A stretch of DNA of 64,000 nt, taken from contig NC_134572.1 of NCBI RefSeq assembly GCF_050947875.1, forward strand, positions 128,216,605 through 128,280,604, read 5' to 3'. The stretch comes from Dermacentor variabilis (taxonomy: Eukaryota; Arthropoda; Arachnida; Ixodida; Ixodidae). The notes under the pieces are model-generated. The model saw nothing but the letters and a program-made list of their open reading frames with translations. It searched no databases and was not told the DNA's origin. Shown here piece by piece: positions 45,861-57,962 of the stretch. The stretch's first letter is position 1. Every line of letters starts with the position of its first letter. A program made the position numbers and the translations under genes.

Positions 45861-48645
45861 AATGTTTGACGTGTCTACTTGGATTTCCTTACAGCGAGAC
45901 TTCCCCTCAGCGATTGAAACAGTTGCTATTACAAATAAAGAGCAGAGCTGTCATTCGAAACTCCACGCATTTTACAAACTCACGCTCGCCAAGTATATGG
46001 CAAGTATAAATTATGACCATCTGCTGTGGGCTTGAATCACAAACGTGACAAATTCTCGAGTCACAAAGGTGTTCTTGCTCTACAGGTCACAGTTAAAATG
46101 TAGCCTCTTTATTTACTCGTCAGTTTCCCAGGGACATGCCTAGAGAGGAGATAAAATCAGCGAGGTGTAGCCTTTGCACTAACCGTCCGTTATGTTCGTC
46201 ATGTTGCATGGCTGTTAAAGCGATGCGGAATTTACGAAACGACGAGTTTTGTGGGTTTATAGCTTTACACTATACGGTTAGCAGAAAACCTAGGCATCAG
46301 CTACATTTCAAAAATTCTCGTGATCAATACTGTCTGAATCTTCGCAAGATAATGTCATACCTCTGAATGCATGCAGCAGAGGTTTCTTTCAAACATGTTT
46401 TTGAGAAGTCAGCAGCCGTAGAATATTGCCTGCTTATTTAGCTAGGCGTAATATGACCTGTTGAGGCATCTCATGATCTTATTTTGGTGAAGTCAGCTTT
46501 CTAAACTGTTTTCTCTTTAAACACATGCTTTAGCTAACGCTTGTACTTGCACATGAAATGTTGTTTCAGTAAGTTTCAGTCGTATTTGTCCTGTGATAAT
46601 CCGCATCTTACTCTACCAGCTGGAAATATATCTCCACAATATTTTAGGCCAAAGTATAAAAAAATCACGCGGAGTAATTTGTTGGCGGTAAGCTGATGAG
46701 TTCGTGATGCTCAGCTAGACCAATCGTATAAAATGAATGCTACATCTTAGCGAGTGCGACATAGTAATCTTAGTGTGGTAGAATCAGAAGAAGCAAATTC
46801 CTCCAGGTTCACGTCATCGTTCGCAATAAATTTCCGTGTTCTTAGCAATATGGAATGACTGGATCGTCTTTAGTGGCACAGGTTAAATGGGAGCGATGAG
46901 TCAAGCAAGAAACCAGGCCGAACCTAAACATGCATCTGAAACTTTTCCCATGAAAATAGAGTCGCTAGAACCTTCCTGGACTAGGCTGCGAAAAGAGATC
47001 TCGAGAAGTACACAGTATAACATTTAGGGTTTAACTCGCTGCGTAAATCAACTTCTTAAACCATGTTGACATAAGCATAGAAGAAGGTTCGCAGAATAAA
47101 GCAGGCGTCATTGCGTTCCAGGGTAAAACATCTTTTGGGTTTTAGAGACACCGAAGACTGGTTCCCGGTGCCAAGAACAGCACGTTCATCAGGTTTTCCC
47201 GCCCTAATACGTTCTGTTCTTGAGGTCCAGTAAAAAGCATTTCAGGGGAGTTATCTTGTATATTTGTTTAGGAATAATACTAAGTACCGGGAGAAGTTGC
47301 GCCTGATGAAGTTTTCCGAGTGGTTCGAAGTAATTTAGGCGTGCGAAGTTGCACAATGCCGTGCAAGTAAAAGGTTGTTTGTGCCAGTTCAGGTACAAAT
47401 ATTTAACGAGCTACGAGACCGAAGTCATGTGATCTCACGCACTTGCGCAACGACTATAATATAAGCGGTCGCGGTTGTACCGCTGGTGAAGCGACATTGA
47501 CCAAAGAGCAGATACACACTTATTTCTTTTTCCAACGATCCTCGTCATTTATGATACTTTTGCATAACAAGAACAATCGGAGTAAATCTATGTATGACGG
47601 CTTTTCATGGCAGCGCATCTTAGTAAAACTGCTGATAATTTTTCTTACGTCGCCAAATATTACTTTTCTACCATTTAGAAGGAAAAACAGCAAATAATTA
47701 TATCTGTCATTGGTTTCTACCACAAACACTTAATCACGCTGTTTTCACTTTTCTACAAGATCAAAGAAAGTACTCCACTCCAAGAAGCAAGGCCGCTACA
47801 CAATGCACGTTTCTATGCAACACATTTTGGGCCCGTTTCATATTAGATGCACTCATAGGTGCCGACTACGGAGGTGGGGGTGGGGGGAGGGGGATGCTCC
47901 GGGGCTCGAGCCACCTCCGGAGTTTTCCGTAGGGGGGACTCAGGCCTCCCTCCCCCCTGGCGATGCCGAAACCTACCGCCCCCCCCCCCCCCCCCCACCT
48001 AACGTGTCATTGGCAGAGTTTTGTCACCCACATCATTTCAGGTTTATTTTGACTTGCCTCGACCTTTTCACTTAAAATGTTATTGTGACTAATAGCTTAC
48101 TACATCAATGTTGTTGCGGACGTGCACTGATTTTAATTCATACTTTGCTTTATTTCTGCAAACCCTGCGAATACGAGAACCGCATTAGAAGTACCAGCGG
48201 CGGCTGCCTCATACGTATTTTATTACATCAACATTGTTTTAAGTTTCCACTGTAAACACCATGCACACATACAATGTATTTAGATATATTCACAGGACAA
48301 ACTTTCTTATATACTTAAAGAGAAGTAGGTAGCCAATTAACGTTTACTTCTAAAGCTATGTATAGCTAATGCATAGAGAATGAATATGTTGCTGTATGTT
48401 CACCTTGCTTCAAAAAGATTTGCGTGCTTTTTTTGACCCTGAAAAAAACATGTAGGCTTTAGTGACCTCTTCGGTAGAGTCACTTATCAGCGGCGTGTGA
48501 AATGCACGTGAATGATATGTGTCTCAGTATCGCTTCTCTTTCCATTAAGCGATGCTAACGACTCATATAAAAAAAAGAACTCTTCTCATAATTTACAACA
48601 TTTATTAGGAATGGAAAGATCGTCAGTTGTACGCAGAGGTTATAA
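45861..48645. other. Gene-free stretch
   Basis: Mostly A/T-rich non-coding DNA. 47,870-48,000 is a sharply GC-rich island with G-rich then C-rich tracts, ending in an 18-base C run (47,979-47,996). No gene supported. Confidence 0.5.
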
Positions 48646-48649
48646 ATTT

Positions 48650-48930
48650 ATACAGGATGTCCCAGTTAACTATCATGCACCTAAGTTAAATAAAAAGAGC
48701 AATTACATTACTCGATGAAAGCCCAGTGCATATTGTTTCCGGTACAGTAGAGTAGCTGCCAGGAATTTTTTCATTACTGAGATTTATTTGGGTAATTGTA
48801 ATTTCTAACTCAAGACGTACTATCCTAATTATCAAAGTGTCAGTGAGGCATTTCTAGGCACAGTCAAGGGACATCGAATAGCGGTATGTTGAGCGACATA
48901 CTAATTACTAATTTTTACTGACAATAAATA
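48650..48930 (+). repeat. Arthropod interspersed repeat, plus copy
   Basis: It starts ACAGGATGTCCCAGTTAACTATCATGCACC, followed by TTTCCGGTACAGTAGAGTAGC and CCTAATTATCAAAGTGTCA. The same blocks appear in reverse complement at 53,320-53,545. The consensus-like edge (GTGTCCCAGCTA-type) is common in arthropod repeats. The family name is not certain. Confidence 0.7.
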
Positions 48931-49244
48931 AACCCCACGAAATATGAAAATAAAACACGTGACTGTAGTCCCACCTGCATCATAAAGCAGCGCCCTCGAA
49001 CAAGCTCCCTATGAGTTAGCCAGAACGAAATAAAGGAAATAAAGAAAAACATCGTGATCGAGCTAGTGCCTTATCTGCTGCGCCTTGGCTGCAGTAACAC
49101 GTCGGGTTTGGTGTTGGAAACAAGCTGTGATAGCTGTTGTCTTAGCGTAGATAAAGTGGATGGATGGCTTTTTTTTTTTGCCACAGAAGCTATCACAACA
49201 AAAGCGAATTCACAACGTCAGTGCGAATGTTTCAAGGTGTGTTT

Positions 49245-49535
49245 TTAATAAAAGCAAAATCAGACATTTACCCAAACGTAGCTAAGCGCTACAAAGGAAA
49301 CTCATACGGGTCTGTCGAAAGAAACGCTTCGCAGTTGAGGAAAAATTCGTCCTGGTCCGGGACTCGAACCCGGGACAACCGCTCTACCATCTGAGCTAAC
49401 CAGGCGGCTAGCAGATGGCCGGCGAAGTCGAATTTATCAACAACTCAGAAGCAAAGGCAATAGTTTGACGTAATAGTTCTGCGGGAACCCGCAAGGTGGA
49501 AAGGAGTAATCAATAAAGGGAAAATTATTATGTCA
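49245..49535 (-). repeat. tRNA-like repeat unit, left arm (inverted)
   Basis: On the minus strand this is GCCGCCTGGTTAGCTCAGAT... with GGTTCGAGTCCCGGACCAGG, i.e. A-box-like and B-box-like promoter parts and paired CCTGGT/ACCAGG ends. The anticodon-arm part is deleted, so it is not a working tRNA. It continues into CGAATTTATCAACAACTC and GACGTAATAGTTCTGCGGGAACCC, which are shared with the right arm and with the 63-kb copy. Confidence 0.8.
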
Positions 49536-49820
49536 AACTCTTTCCCTTGCTTCTTATTTGTTGATAAATTCGACTTCGCCTGCCATGTGCTAGCCGCCTG
49601 GTTAGCTCAGATGGTAGAGCAGCTGCCCCGGAAAGGCGGTGGTCCAGTGTTCGAGTCCCGAAGCAGGACGAACTTTTCCTGAACTGCGAAGCTTTTTTTT
49701 CGAGGGACCCGTATGAGTTTCCTTAGTAGCACTTAGCGACGTTTGGATGAATGTGTCATTTTTCCTTTATTAATTACTCCTCTCCATCTTGGGGGTTTCC
49801 GCAGAACTATTACGTCATGG
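49536..49820 (+). repeat. tRNA-like repeat unit, right arm
   Basis: The mirror partner of the left arm. The tRNA-like part is CCTGGTTAGCTCAGATGGTA (from 49,602), then an anticodon-like arm CTGCC-CCGGAAA-GGCGG, then TTCGAGTCCC. The acceptor partner is mutated (GAAGCAGG for GGACCAGG), and a U33-like base is missing in the loop, so it is a tRNA-derived repeat, not a gene. It ends GTTTCCGCAGAACTATTACGTCA near 49,817. Confidence 0.8.
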
Positions 49821-49845
49821 TGTGTTTTGTTTCGTCCTAGCCGCG

Positions 49846-52568
49846 ATATCTTTCTCTGATGAGCAGAAGGTAAAAATGATTCTTGCCTCGGGAGCTGCAT
49901 AACTAGCAGAAGAACTACAAAAACTCGACGGCATTGAACACACCATATACGCCGACGACATTACAATATGGGCTGCAAAGGGCAGTGACGGCCAAATCGA
50001 AACTGCCCTACAAGACGCTATTGACGTTGTAGAAAATTATCTTCAAGGTCCGGGACTCCGCTGTTCCCCCGAAAAGCCGGAGCTACTCCTACACCACCCC
50101 ACTCCGTGGAAGCCCCGCACGGGGTTCCACGAATAAACGCCAATACGAGGAAATCAAACTCCACCTGAGGGATGGCAGACCCATACCAGTGGTTCCTATC
50201 ATCCGCGTTCTTGGTTTGACCATAGAGGACAATGGAGCCAACTCCACGACTATCTCCAAGATCCTTCGACACACCGCTAATACATCCAGACTGCTGAAAC
50301 GAGTGACCAACCGACGAGGGGGTATGAAGGAAGAAAGCCTCATACGCCTTGTCCAATCTTTTGCCATCTGTCATTTTACTTACGTTACGTCCTTTCTCAA
50401 TTGGTACAAAGCCGAAAAGGCTAAACTGGACATCATCATCAGATGAGCCTATCAGCAGGCCTGGTGTGGTTTGGACTACTCAACCACACCAGCATGGAAC
50501 TTTTACTACAATTAGGTATCCACAACACCCTAGACGAGTTAATCGAAGCGCAACGTCGATCCCAACTGTAGAGGCTTACCCTCACGGAAATGGGCTGCAG
50601 CATTGTAACCAAGCTTGATATCACCTTCCACCACCAACATGCAGACAAACACCCAACACCACGCGACATTCAGCAATGGATACACACCAACCCTATTCCC
50701 AAAAACATGCGCCCAGACCCCAACAAAGAACGCAGGAAGGCACAAGCTACCTGCCTCATCAAAGCTTATGCCAACACCGCGGGTGTCACCTTCGTCGACG
50801 AAGCTGAATACCAAGATGGACGTCGCTTTGTGGCGGTTACCACGGCAGGCGGCTTGCTCGGACGTGCTGCCAGCATCGTTACCCAAAATGCCGAGATGGT
50901 CGAGGAAGTGGCCATTGCCCTGGCCACTCTTGACCCAGCCTGTCACATCATACTGAGCGATACTCGCACAGCAATCAACAACTACATCAAGGATCGTATT
51001 TCTCAACAATCACTCCGCATCTTACAAGAAGCGTATCTTACATACGTCTGAAAATCAAATCACCCTCGTCTAGATCAAACCACACGCCGGCGTTGTACAC
51101 CCGCACCTCACCAACCTCAACGAGGTTGCGCGCTCCGTAGCACGAGGACTAAGTCAACCGTGCCGGAGACGGTGCAGGTGCAGCCGCAGGACGCGACCGC
51201 CTTACAAGATAGAAATACCTTGTTAAGTCATTTTACCTGGAAAGAAGAACCTTCCCCACCCTTTACCGCAAGTTAAACAGAGCAGAAGAAACCACACTTC
51301 GCCTGTTACAGACCAATACATACCCCTCCCTCCTTCCCACGCTATCACATCATATACCCTGACATCTACCCAAGCCACTCGTGCAAGATTTGTAAAACTC
51401 AATCAGCAACACTCCCCCACATGCTATGGGAGTGCAAACATCATTACCCAGACCTTAATCCTGTGACCCTCTCTTCGAGACGGCACGCAGCCGGGCGCAG
51501 CTCCCATCTCGGCGACCAACTCTGGCCTACCCATCAGGCCTAAGAAGACCTCGACGTCCCACCGTGGGAGGCCTAGGCCCAGCCGACTAAACTGCTGGTT
51601 CCCATTAAAGTTCACTCTCTCTCTCTGTCTGTCGGGAGCTGCATATGGCAACAAGAGGAAGGCCGCAACTATATATTAGTCGTGGGAAGTGTCGGCTATC
51701 ATGAGAAATGATGAAAACTTGAGACAAACCGGCAGCTTCAAGAAACAGTGGCGTAGTATTCCATCTTTGCACGGATGTTCGGATGTACGCACGGATGTTC
51801 TAGCTTTATGGCCTCAAACCCTCATGCTAACGTGTGGCCTTTCCCCCTCACCACCTTAACCAGCACAAATGCTTGGAAGACGAGGGACCTGTAGAATTGT
51901 CTAGATTTCTAGAATTGGTTCCTCACGAAAGCCGATGAGTCACCGGATTTTTGAGCAATATCATGTGCACAGATGAAGCCAATTTTCAAAGAAACGCCCA
52001 GGTAAACTTGCATAATGCACTCTATTGGAGTGACTACAATGCACACTGGGCAACGCGCAATCGGCACCAGTACCAGTGGTAGTTCAGTGGGGGGTGAGGA
52101 ATTTGCGCCGCTGCTATAATCAGCCCCATCTTCTTCGATCACACATTGACCAGACAGCGGTACGTGGACGAAATCCTTGAAGGACTGGTGGATGAGTTTC
52201 TCAGCGAAGTCCCGCTGTCACATCTTCCACTTCTGTGGCATCAGCGATATGGAGCACCAGCGCACAGCAGCAGCCAATCACGAAACTGGCTGGATGCGAC
52301 TTTTCATGCGCAATAGATTGGAAGGCACAGGCCTGTAAATTGGCCGGCTGGGTCACCTGACCTCTCTCCATTCGATTTCCTGTTTTGGGGTTATGTGAAA
52401 GTTCATGCTTACATGATCGAGATGGACGTCAGATTAGTTCAAGACAAGGATAACAGATGTCTGCCGTAGAATTCGAGCGTCGGTCATGAAGAAAGCCACT
52501 CAAGATGTGATTAAGCGAACTCAGTACTGCGTAGCTGCTGAAGGACTACTATTTGAACACGTCCTCTA
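49846..52568 (+). pseudogene. Mariner-like transposase, split by a LINE
   Basis: A transposase of the Tc1/mariner superfamily. The N-terminal part (FSDEQKVKMILASGAA) lies before the LINE, and YGNKRKAATIY resumes at 51,644 with the TSD codons in register. After frameshifts come MCTDEANF (first Asp, about 51,969), ALYWSDYNAHWA, GPIFFD-like ISPIFFDHTLTRQRY, LWHQRYGAPAH (about 52,225), a WPAGSPDLSPFDF block (about 52,345-52,385), LFWGYVK and a C-terminal YCVAAEGLLFEHVL to the stop at 52,566-52,568. The second catalytic Asp, expected before GAPAH, is Tyr. Several stops and frameshifts also interrupt it. Confidence 0.85.
49888..51645 (+). mobile_element. 5'-truncated I-group LINE with 14-bp TSD
   Basis: The body 49,902-51,631 lies between perfect duplications TCGGGAGCTGCATA (49,888-49,901 and 51,632-51,645). 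It starts inside the RT: IYADDITIWAA (catalytic YADD, about 49,945), with stops. It continues through the thumb to an RNase H across 50,590-51,051: VTFVDEAEYQDGRRFVAV (first acid, usually Asp-Ala; here Asp-Glu), AEMVEEVAIALATL (Glu), HIILSDTRTAINNY (Asp). A C-terminal CKICKTQSATLPHMLWEC knuckle follows (51,388-51,435). The 3' end is CATTAAAGTTCACTCTCTCTC...TGTCTG. Confidence 0.92.
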
Positions 52569-53315
52569 GGCAGCAGCTGGTGTTCAACGGCGCTTACGAA
52601 TTTGTAGATAAGGGCACACTGAAATCTGATGTATCTTTTAAAATTTTTTGTGCAGGCGTTCCGATTGCCATTTCAGCTAATCTAGAAGCGCTTATTTACT
52701 TTCTTGAACGCATCGGTTTTGCCTTTTCTCTACACGTGGGTCTCTTCCCGGTCGGTTTATTTCGCTCTTATTTTTTTTTTACACGAACTTGTTCTTGCAG
52801 CACGCATACACTCATGAAAAATAAAACCATCACTTTAATTTGGCTTTGGTCCGAAGCAAATTTCTGGCGCGAAATATAGCTGAGCGCGCACTCTGTCGAT
52901 GCGGTGCGAGCAAAGCCGGGATTTTGAAACATACTATGCCTATTACATTTCTTTTCGCGTTTCGTGCGTGCTGAGAGTGGCGCTTGGGCTGCGTTATCAA
53001 GGCGCTTTTGTTATCAATATGACCAGTCGGCCTTGAGAGACGGATAATGAGCGTGACGTAGAGAGGAAGGAATAGCTGCGAAGCCACGAAACCTGCTTTT
53101 GGTGCTCCTTCCATATCATTATCAAGGGGACGCGCTGTCTGTTCGTGCTTGCGACAGGCAATGCATTTACTTTCAATCAGCTTATTTGAGGGCGCTGCTT
53201 TATGATGCGGGTGGGAGGGCACTGACGTGGTATTTTTTTATATTTTGTAGGGTTTGTTTGCTAGTCGGAAAAAATTGCACGCTATTAGAGCATCGCCGAA
53301 AACACAGCACTTAGA
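52569..53315. other. Gene-free stretch
   Basis: Short random frames only. The 3' end of the mariner-like element probably lies in its first part, but terminal inverted repeats were not identified. Confidence 0.45.
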
Positions 53316-53319
53316 TGTA

Positions 53320-53545
53320 ATTAGGGAGTGCCTGGGGGCGAATAGAAATGTCCTATTGACACTTTGATAATTAGGAGAGTACTTCTCGAATTAAATAATA
53401 ATTTGCAATTGCCTAATTAAATTTTAGGAACAAAAGAATTAGTGGCGGCTACTCCACTGTACTGGAAACAACGTGCACTACGTTTTCTTCGAGTGATGCA
53501 CGTGTTCTTTTTTTAAGTCTTGGTGCATGATAGTTGGGTAACCTG
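53320..53545 (-). repeat. Arthropod interspersed repeat, minus copy
   Basis: The reverse complement matches 48,650-48,870: CCCAACTATCATGCACCAAG, then GTTTCCAGTACAGTGGAGTAG, then TCTCCTAATTATCAAAGTGTCAATAGG. It lies in the opposite orientation, 4.7 kb away. Confidence 0.7.
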
Positions 53546-53867
53546 ATATAATTCGCTCAGGAACCGAAATGAGGCCAAACCGGATTCACTGGACATCGGA
53601 ATTAACAGCAGTCATGCGCAGGAATGCTTTTACTTGGACTCACAGAAAAAAAGAAGACAGAGATAGGCTGCAGTTTCGCCGGAAAAGCGAAGCAGTATCA
53701 GTGATAGCGAAGTATACGACTATTACGCAAAGGTAGATTACACCACCGAGAGACTGAGGCTGCGAAACTGAACTGTCTCCTATTATGAGGTCTTGTAAAT
53801 TCTCAGATAAGGCCGTCACTTGAGTGAACAATTCTTCGAGGTCAGATGAAATTAATTGAAGTGCACG

Positions 53868-53868
<1 letters not shown>

Positions 53869-53936
<68 letters not shown>
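53869..53936. repeat. (TA)n microsatellite
   Basis: An almost uninterrupted TA run of about 67 bases, followed by a C-rich patch near 53,975-53,990. Confidence 0.95.
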
Positions 53937-53939
<3 letters not shown>

Positions 53940-53941
<2 letters not shown>

Positions 53942-55177
53942 AACATACATGAGGTTAGGAAAGCTGGCCGGGCCCCCCACCCCCCCGCCCTTTCCCTGGC
54001 AAAATGAAAACTGTCCGCCTATGGACGCACTTGTGTGAAATTGTAGACCTCTGTCTGATCATTTGTAGGCAAAAGTTCTGGGCTATTCCTCATGAAGTCT
54101 GCATAAAATGTAATCATATCTTGACCCCGCATCGTAAGACATCGAAAGAATGCGCGCTTTGAGCGGTACAGAAATAAAAAAAAATATACTGACGCAAAAT
54201 TACATCTGAGAAAATACACAAATAAAACAAAAATACAAAATGCGTTAGGCAAACGATAATTAGAGGCTCGTAAAGGTGACGAATGTTGTCATCGTCTCTA
54301 CGCGCATGTTAGCCTCTATTTTGTATATGCCTGCATTTTGTGTATTCGTGAACTATTGCGACGCTAAACACTAGCATGCTACACTGCCGAAGCGGTTGGT
54401 GAACACAGCGGACATCAACCACACGAGAAACTCGTGGTCACGGCCGAGCAGTCTCTTCAAACTGCTCTCGGTGCGATCACCTGACCACCACTTTTGTTCT
54501 ACTGGAAGCGAAAGTGCCATGTTCAACGTATACCTTATGACAGCTAAGCACGTCGAGCAGCAGTATGTTGTGTGTGTTGATTAGCTTTACGCCTCCACGG
54601 CGGTTCTATGTGGCTGTTCACCAGTGCGCTACAAATGAACGAATGAGCTACGTGCAAATGAACTGCGTGATCTATCGACTGCAGTTTGGTGGCATTGCGC
54701 TGCACTCTTCGATTCTCTCGGACCAAGAGACACTCAACTCTCACCCTACCAACCGGTGCGAAACCCTTTGCCCGTCTTCTGTCACACCTTGTTAATATCA
54801 TTAACGCTACGGCCTTTTTGTCCGAGCCGGTAAACATCGCCACGTAGCTTCTCCATCTCACTAATATTTGAAAATTTGTCAACCGCTCCTTTGAAGTTTC
54901 TCTACAGTATTAAACGCTGGCAATAGCTTGGGGTAGCGGGAGCGAAATTATTGGAACCCATATTCATCGAGGTAACCAAGGTGCACATTCTCATATTTTA
55001 AACCATTAGTTGCGTTGTTATGAGTACGGAGCTCGATATTGTTGTCATTTTTATGTTATATGAGCGGGAACGTTGATGCCTTCACTGGCGCAACAACTTC
55101 GGTAACAGTCGCACAGCGGTGGGCATGATGCAAGGTTTTACGCTTAATTAACTTTGAATACTTTACACTTTATAAAC
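53940..55177. other. Gene-free stretch
   Basis: Non-coding. Frames of up to 112 residues near 54,544-54,882 have no family motif. Confidence 0.5.
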
Positions 55178-55917
55178 GTTAAAGTATCCCTGTGCGAACC
55201 TGGGCGCACGCAGATCTTCACGGACTCCAGGTCGGCGGCGATGGCCTTTCTCGCCGGCTCGGTCTCGGTCGAGGCTGCGGCGGTGCTGAGGACCCGCAAG
55301 ACTGGCACGGACCGTCATGTCATCACTTGGTTCCCGGCTCACATGGGCCGGAACGTCTCCCCTGCCTCGATCAACCCTAATGAGCTGGCCCACGACCAGG
55401 CGCGAGGTATCATCAACCGCGCCAGTCCGAAGGGCCCGGCTTGGCAGGGGATCGACCGAACCACGGACCCGTTGCTTACTTTCCACGAGATCACTACTCA
55501 TTACCAGCTGGGACGCAGACAGTATCCGGCTCCTCACCCGAAGCTGGGCAGACCCCAGGCCTCGGTGTTGAGAATGCTGCAGACAGGCTCCTTTCCGTCT
55601 CGCTCGAGGCTGAGCCACTACACTCCGGGTGTGAATCCCCGCTGCCCTGACTGCGGCGAGGAACGGTCGACCTTGAACCACATGCTGTGGCAATGTTCTG
55701 CGTTGCGCCACTCGCCTTTAAATCGGCAAGAAGTCTGGCATGAAGCCGTCAAGAGCAACGGCCTTCAAGTCCAGCTTCGGGCTCTCCAAAGGGCCTGCGA
55801 CAGGGCTGAAGATCATGGTCTTCCGCCCCCGGCGCAGGTGCGGCCCGCGACTTCGACAACGTAGTCCCTTAGGACCAATTAAAGTTTCTTGTCTGTCTGT
55901 CTGTCTGTTAAGGTATC
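55178..55917 (+). mobile_element. 5'-truncated LINE, 718 bp, with 11-bp TSD
   Basis: The body (55,189-55,906) lies between GTTAAAGTATC (55,178-55,188) and GTTAAGGTATC (55,907-55,917), one mismatch apart. It encodes only the end of ORF2: RNase H from IFTDSRSAAMAFL (55,213), HVITWFPAHMGRN and NELAHDQARG, then a C-terminal knuckle CPDCGEERSTLNHMLWQC (55,639-55,692). The frame is open to the stop at 55,864, so it is little decayed. The in-frame Met at 55,154 lies in the flanking DNA and is not an authentic start. The 3' end is AATTAAAGTTTCTTGTC followed by TGTC repeats. Confidence 0.92.
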
Positions 55918-57962
55918 GAAACTGCGACTGAAATGTACTGAATATGTGTGTATAGCACACAAAAATCTAGGTTTGTCGCCCGTCGAAAACAATTCCGAAA
56001 ACAAACGTGGGCTGGCGCACGCAATGTCAATGACAAGTTGCTCGCGCGTCTGTAGGTTTTCTTTTCTATTTACGCGGGCATTTTTTTTTTTGTTTAGAGA
56101 AAAAGGGGGGGAGGGCTTGCGCTGCCGCAAGGCGAGTGTCGTTGACCGGCCACTCGTTCGCCGCCATGCACTTCTCTCATCTCCCGATGGACACACGATT
56201 TGGCGTGGATGAACCAACACCAGGAAGACGACGAGATGCTGCGGGTAAAAAAAAAAGAAAGAAAGAAAGCAGGAGCGACGAGTACTAGTATATCGCGTCT
56301 GGCCGTGAAAGCGCCCGCAGTCTTCGATCATGTATCGCCGGTGGCGTTGCCACGAACCCAGCCAACGCGTCGTTGCAGCAAGTAGCGAAGGCGACGACGA
56401 CGAATATAAAGGGTCCACGCACTCCGATTGGCGTCTCCCCAAAGCGGCGGCGGCGGCGGTGCCCGCAGCTTTCTAATGCTATATCATCGCCGCCCAAAAT
56501 TATAGGAAGAGATTCCCCGAGGGCGTCGATGTCTGGCTCGGTTCGCGTGCGGCAAGGGGAGCCCGAGGCGTGCGACGCTTTGCTCAGCCGCGGCGGCTGT
56601 GCTCGGCGCCCCGAGAGAGAAGGATCGCAATAAGAGGAAGACAACAGAAAAAAAATAAGGCAGCCCCGAATTGGAGCGAATGCGGGCCGCCATGCGTTGG
56701 CCGCGAGCGCCTTTTTTTTTTCTTCTTCCTTCGCTACCGCTTGGCCCGCTTCATTTCCACCTTGGCCGGATTACCGCGCAGGCCGTGGACGCCCGCTGAA
56801 AAGTTATAGCAGGCATCGGGGATCTTCCACGGCACACACGCCAGAGAGATGCGGCTCGTGCATGAAAGTGTGAAAGCTTATTTAACGTAGATAAGTTGTA
56901 GAATTACGAAGTGCACTTTTTGGGGACCTACTGATCTGTTGAAAAAGGTCTCTAACGAGTGTTATTAAGGAAAAGCACTTCTATGACAGCTGCTATATTA
57001 TACTGCCTCATCACATAGAGCAAAAGCAGCTGATACAAGACAAGAAAATGCAGTAGTAGAGAAAATTTTACAAACAAGTTATAAATTTTGTAACAATTTT
57101 CTAGTTATATTTTCGCAGAACTGATTTGGCTCTCCATCTGGTATTGCTTTGCGCGTTGAGGCTGATTTTGAATGGAATATTACTGCACTAAAGATGTGGC
57201 AACAGATACGTCGTACTCTACTGATGTTTGTAAGAGGCACAGCAGCGGAAAGCACCGAATTTTATTTGTCCATGTCTATCGCCCCGAGCAAACCAAATGC
57301 TCTATTTGCACCGATAATATAGTGTGCGCCGAGAATGTATTTCAAGGCGGACATGTTTAATCCTTTCAATTTAACCCGGTATTTTGTTGGGCTAGTTGGT
57401 GCATATCGACAGGCTGGGGCAGCACAAATGAAGTTCATAAACTTTAGCCTCGCGGTGCTCGAAACTCTGTGTCAGCCCGACAGGTGTGAAAGTGAGAGGG
57501 AAAGCAAAAGCTAAAAGGCAGAGAGGTTGACTCGGTTTTTTTTTTATTGCTATGATATACGGAGATGTTCACGCACAATTTAAGGCGCCGGCCTAATCTT
57601 GTACCCAGTAGGTTGACCAGACTATATGTCCGGTTGACTAATCTGCACAGGGGATGAGGTAAGGGCAAAAATAAGAAACCAAGAGATTTTAAAAAAAATT
57701 GCTGACTCTCCCGTAATCGAGAGTAGGTATACGCATGACATGGTGACCGGCAAAGATTGGTTGGAGATGATACTAGCCACAATCTTACAATGGATGTACT
57801 GCATTTTCACAACGGCACACCCCACCGCACCACGCCATTCTGTTCACTGGTTTATATGGACACTGCGCAGCTAAATGAAGAAAACCGGCCGAAGATGGCA
57901 TGACAGGCAGCGAAAGACGCCTGGGGGACAGAGCGCACTGCCTAGCCATAAAAAGAGTGAAT
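55918..57962. other. Gene-free stretch with a CpG-rich part
   Basis: 56,090-56,800 is CpG-rich, with an ATATAAAGGG (56,403-56,412) and a GATTGG nearby, plus a CGG run (56,443-56,459). It looks promoter-like, but no downstream frame can be supported as a gene. 56,880-57,960 is A/T-rich and non-coding. Confidence 0.4.

Noticed and set aside
49602..49672. Functional tRNA gene
   Set aside because: A-box and B-box are present, but the acceptor stem is mispaired, the loop lacks U33, and the sequence is part of a repeated unit.
49245..49820. CRISPR or other prokaryotic repeat array
   Set aside because: There are no regular short repeats and spacers, and the whole context is arthropod.
55154..55188. 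Met at 55,154 as the start of a host gene
   Set aside because: The Met lies outside the LINE body, upstream of the target-site duplication, so the frame continuity is accidental.
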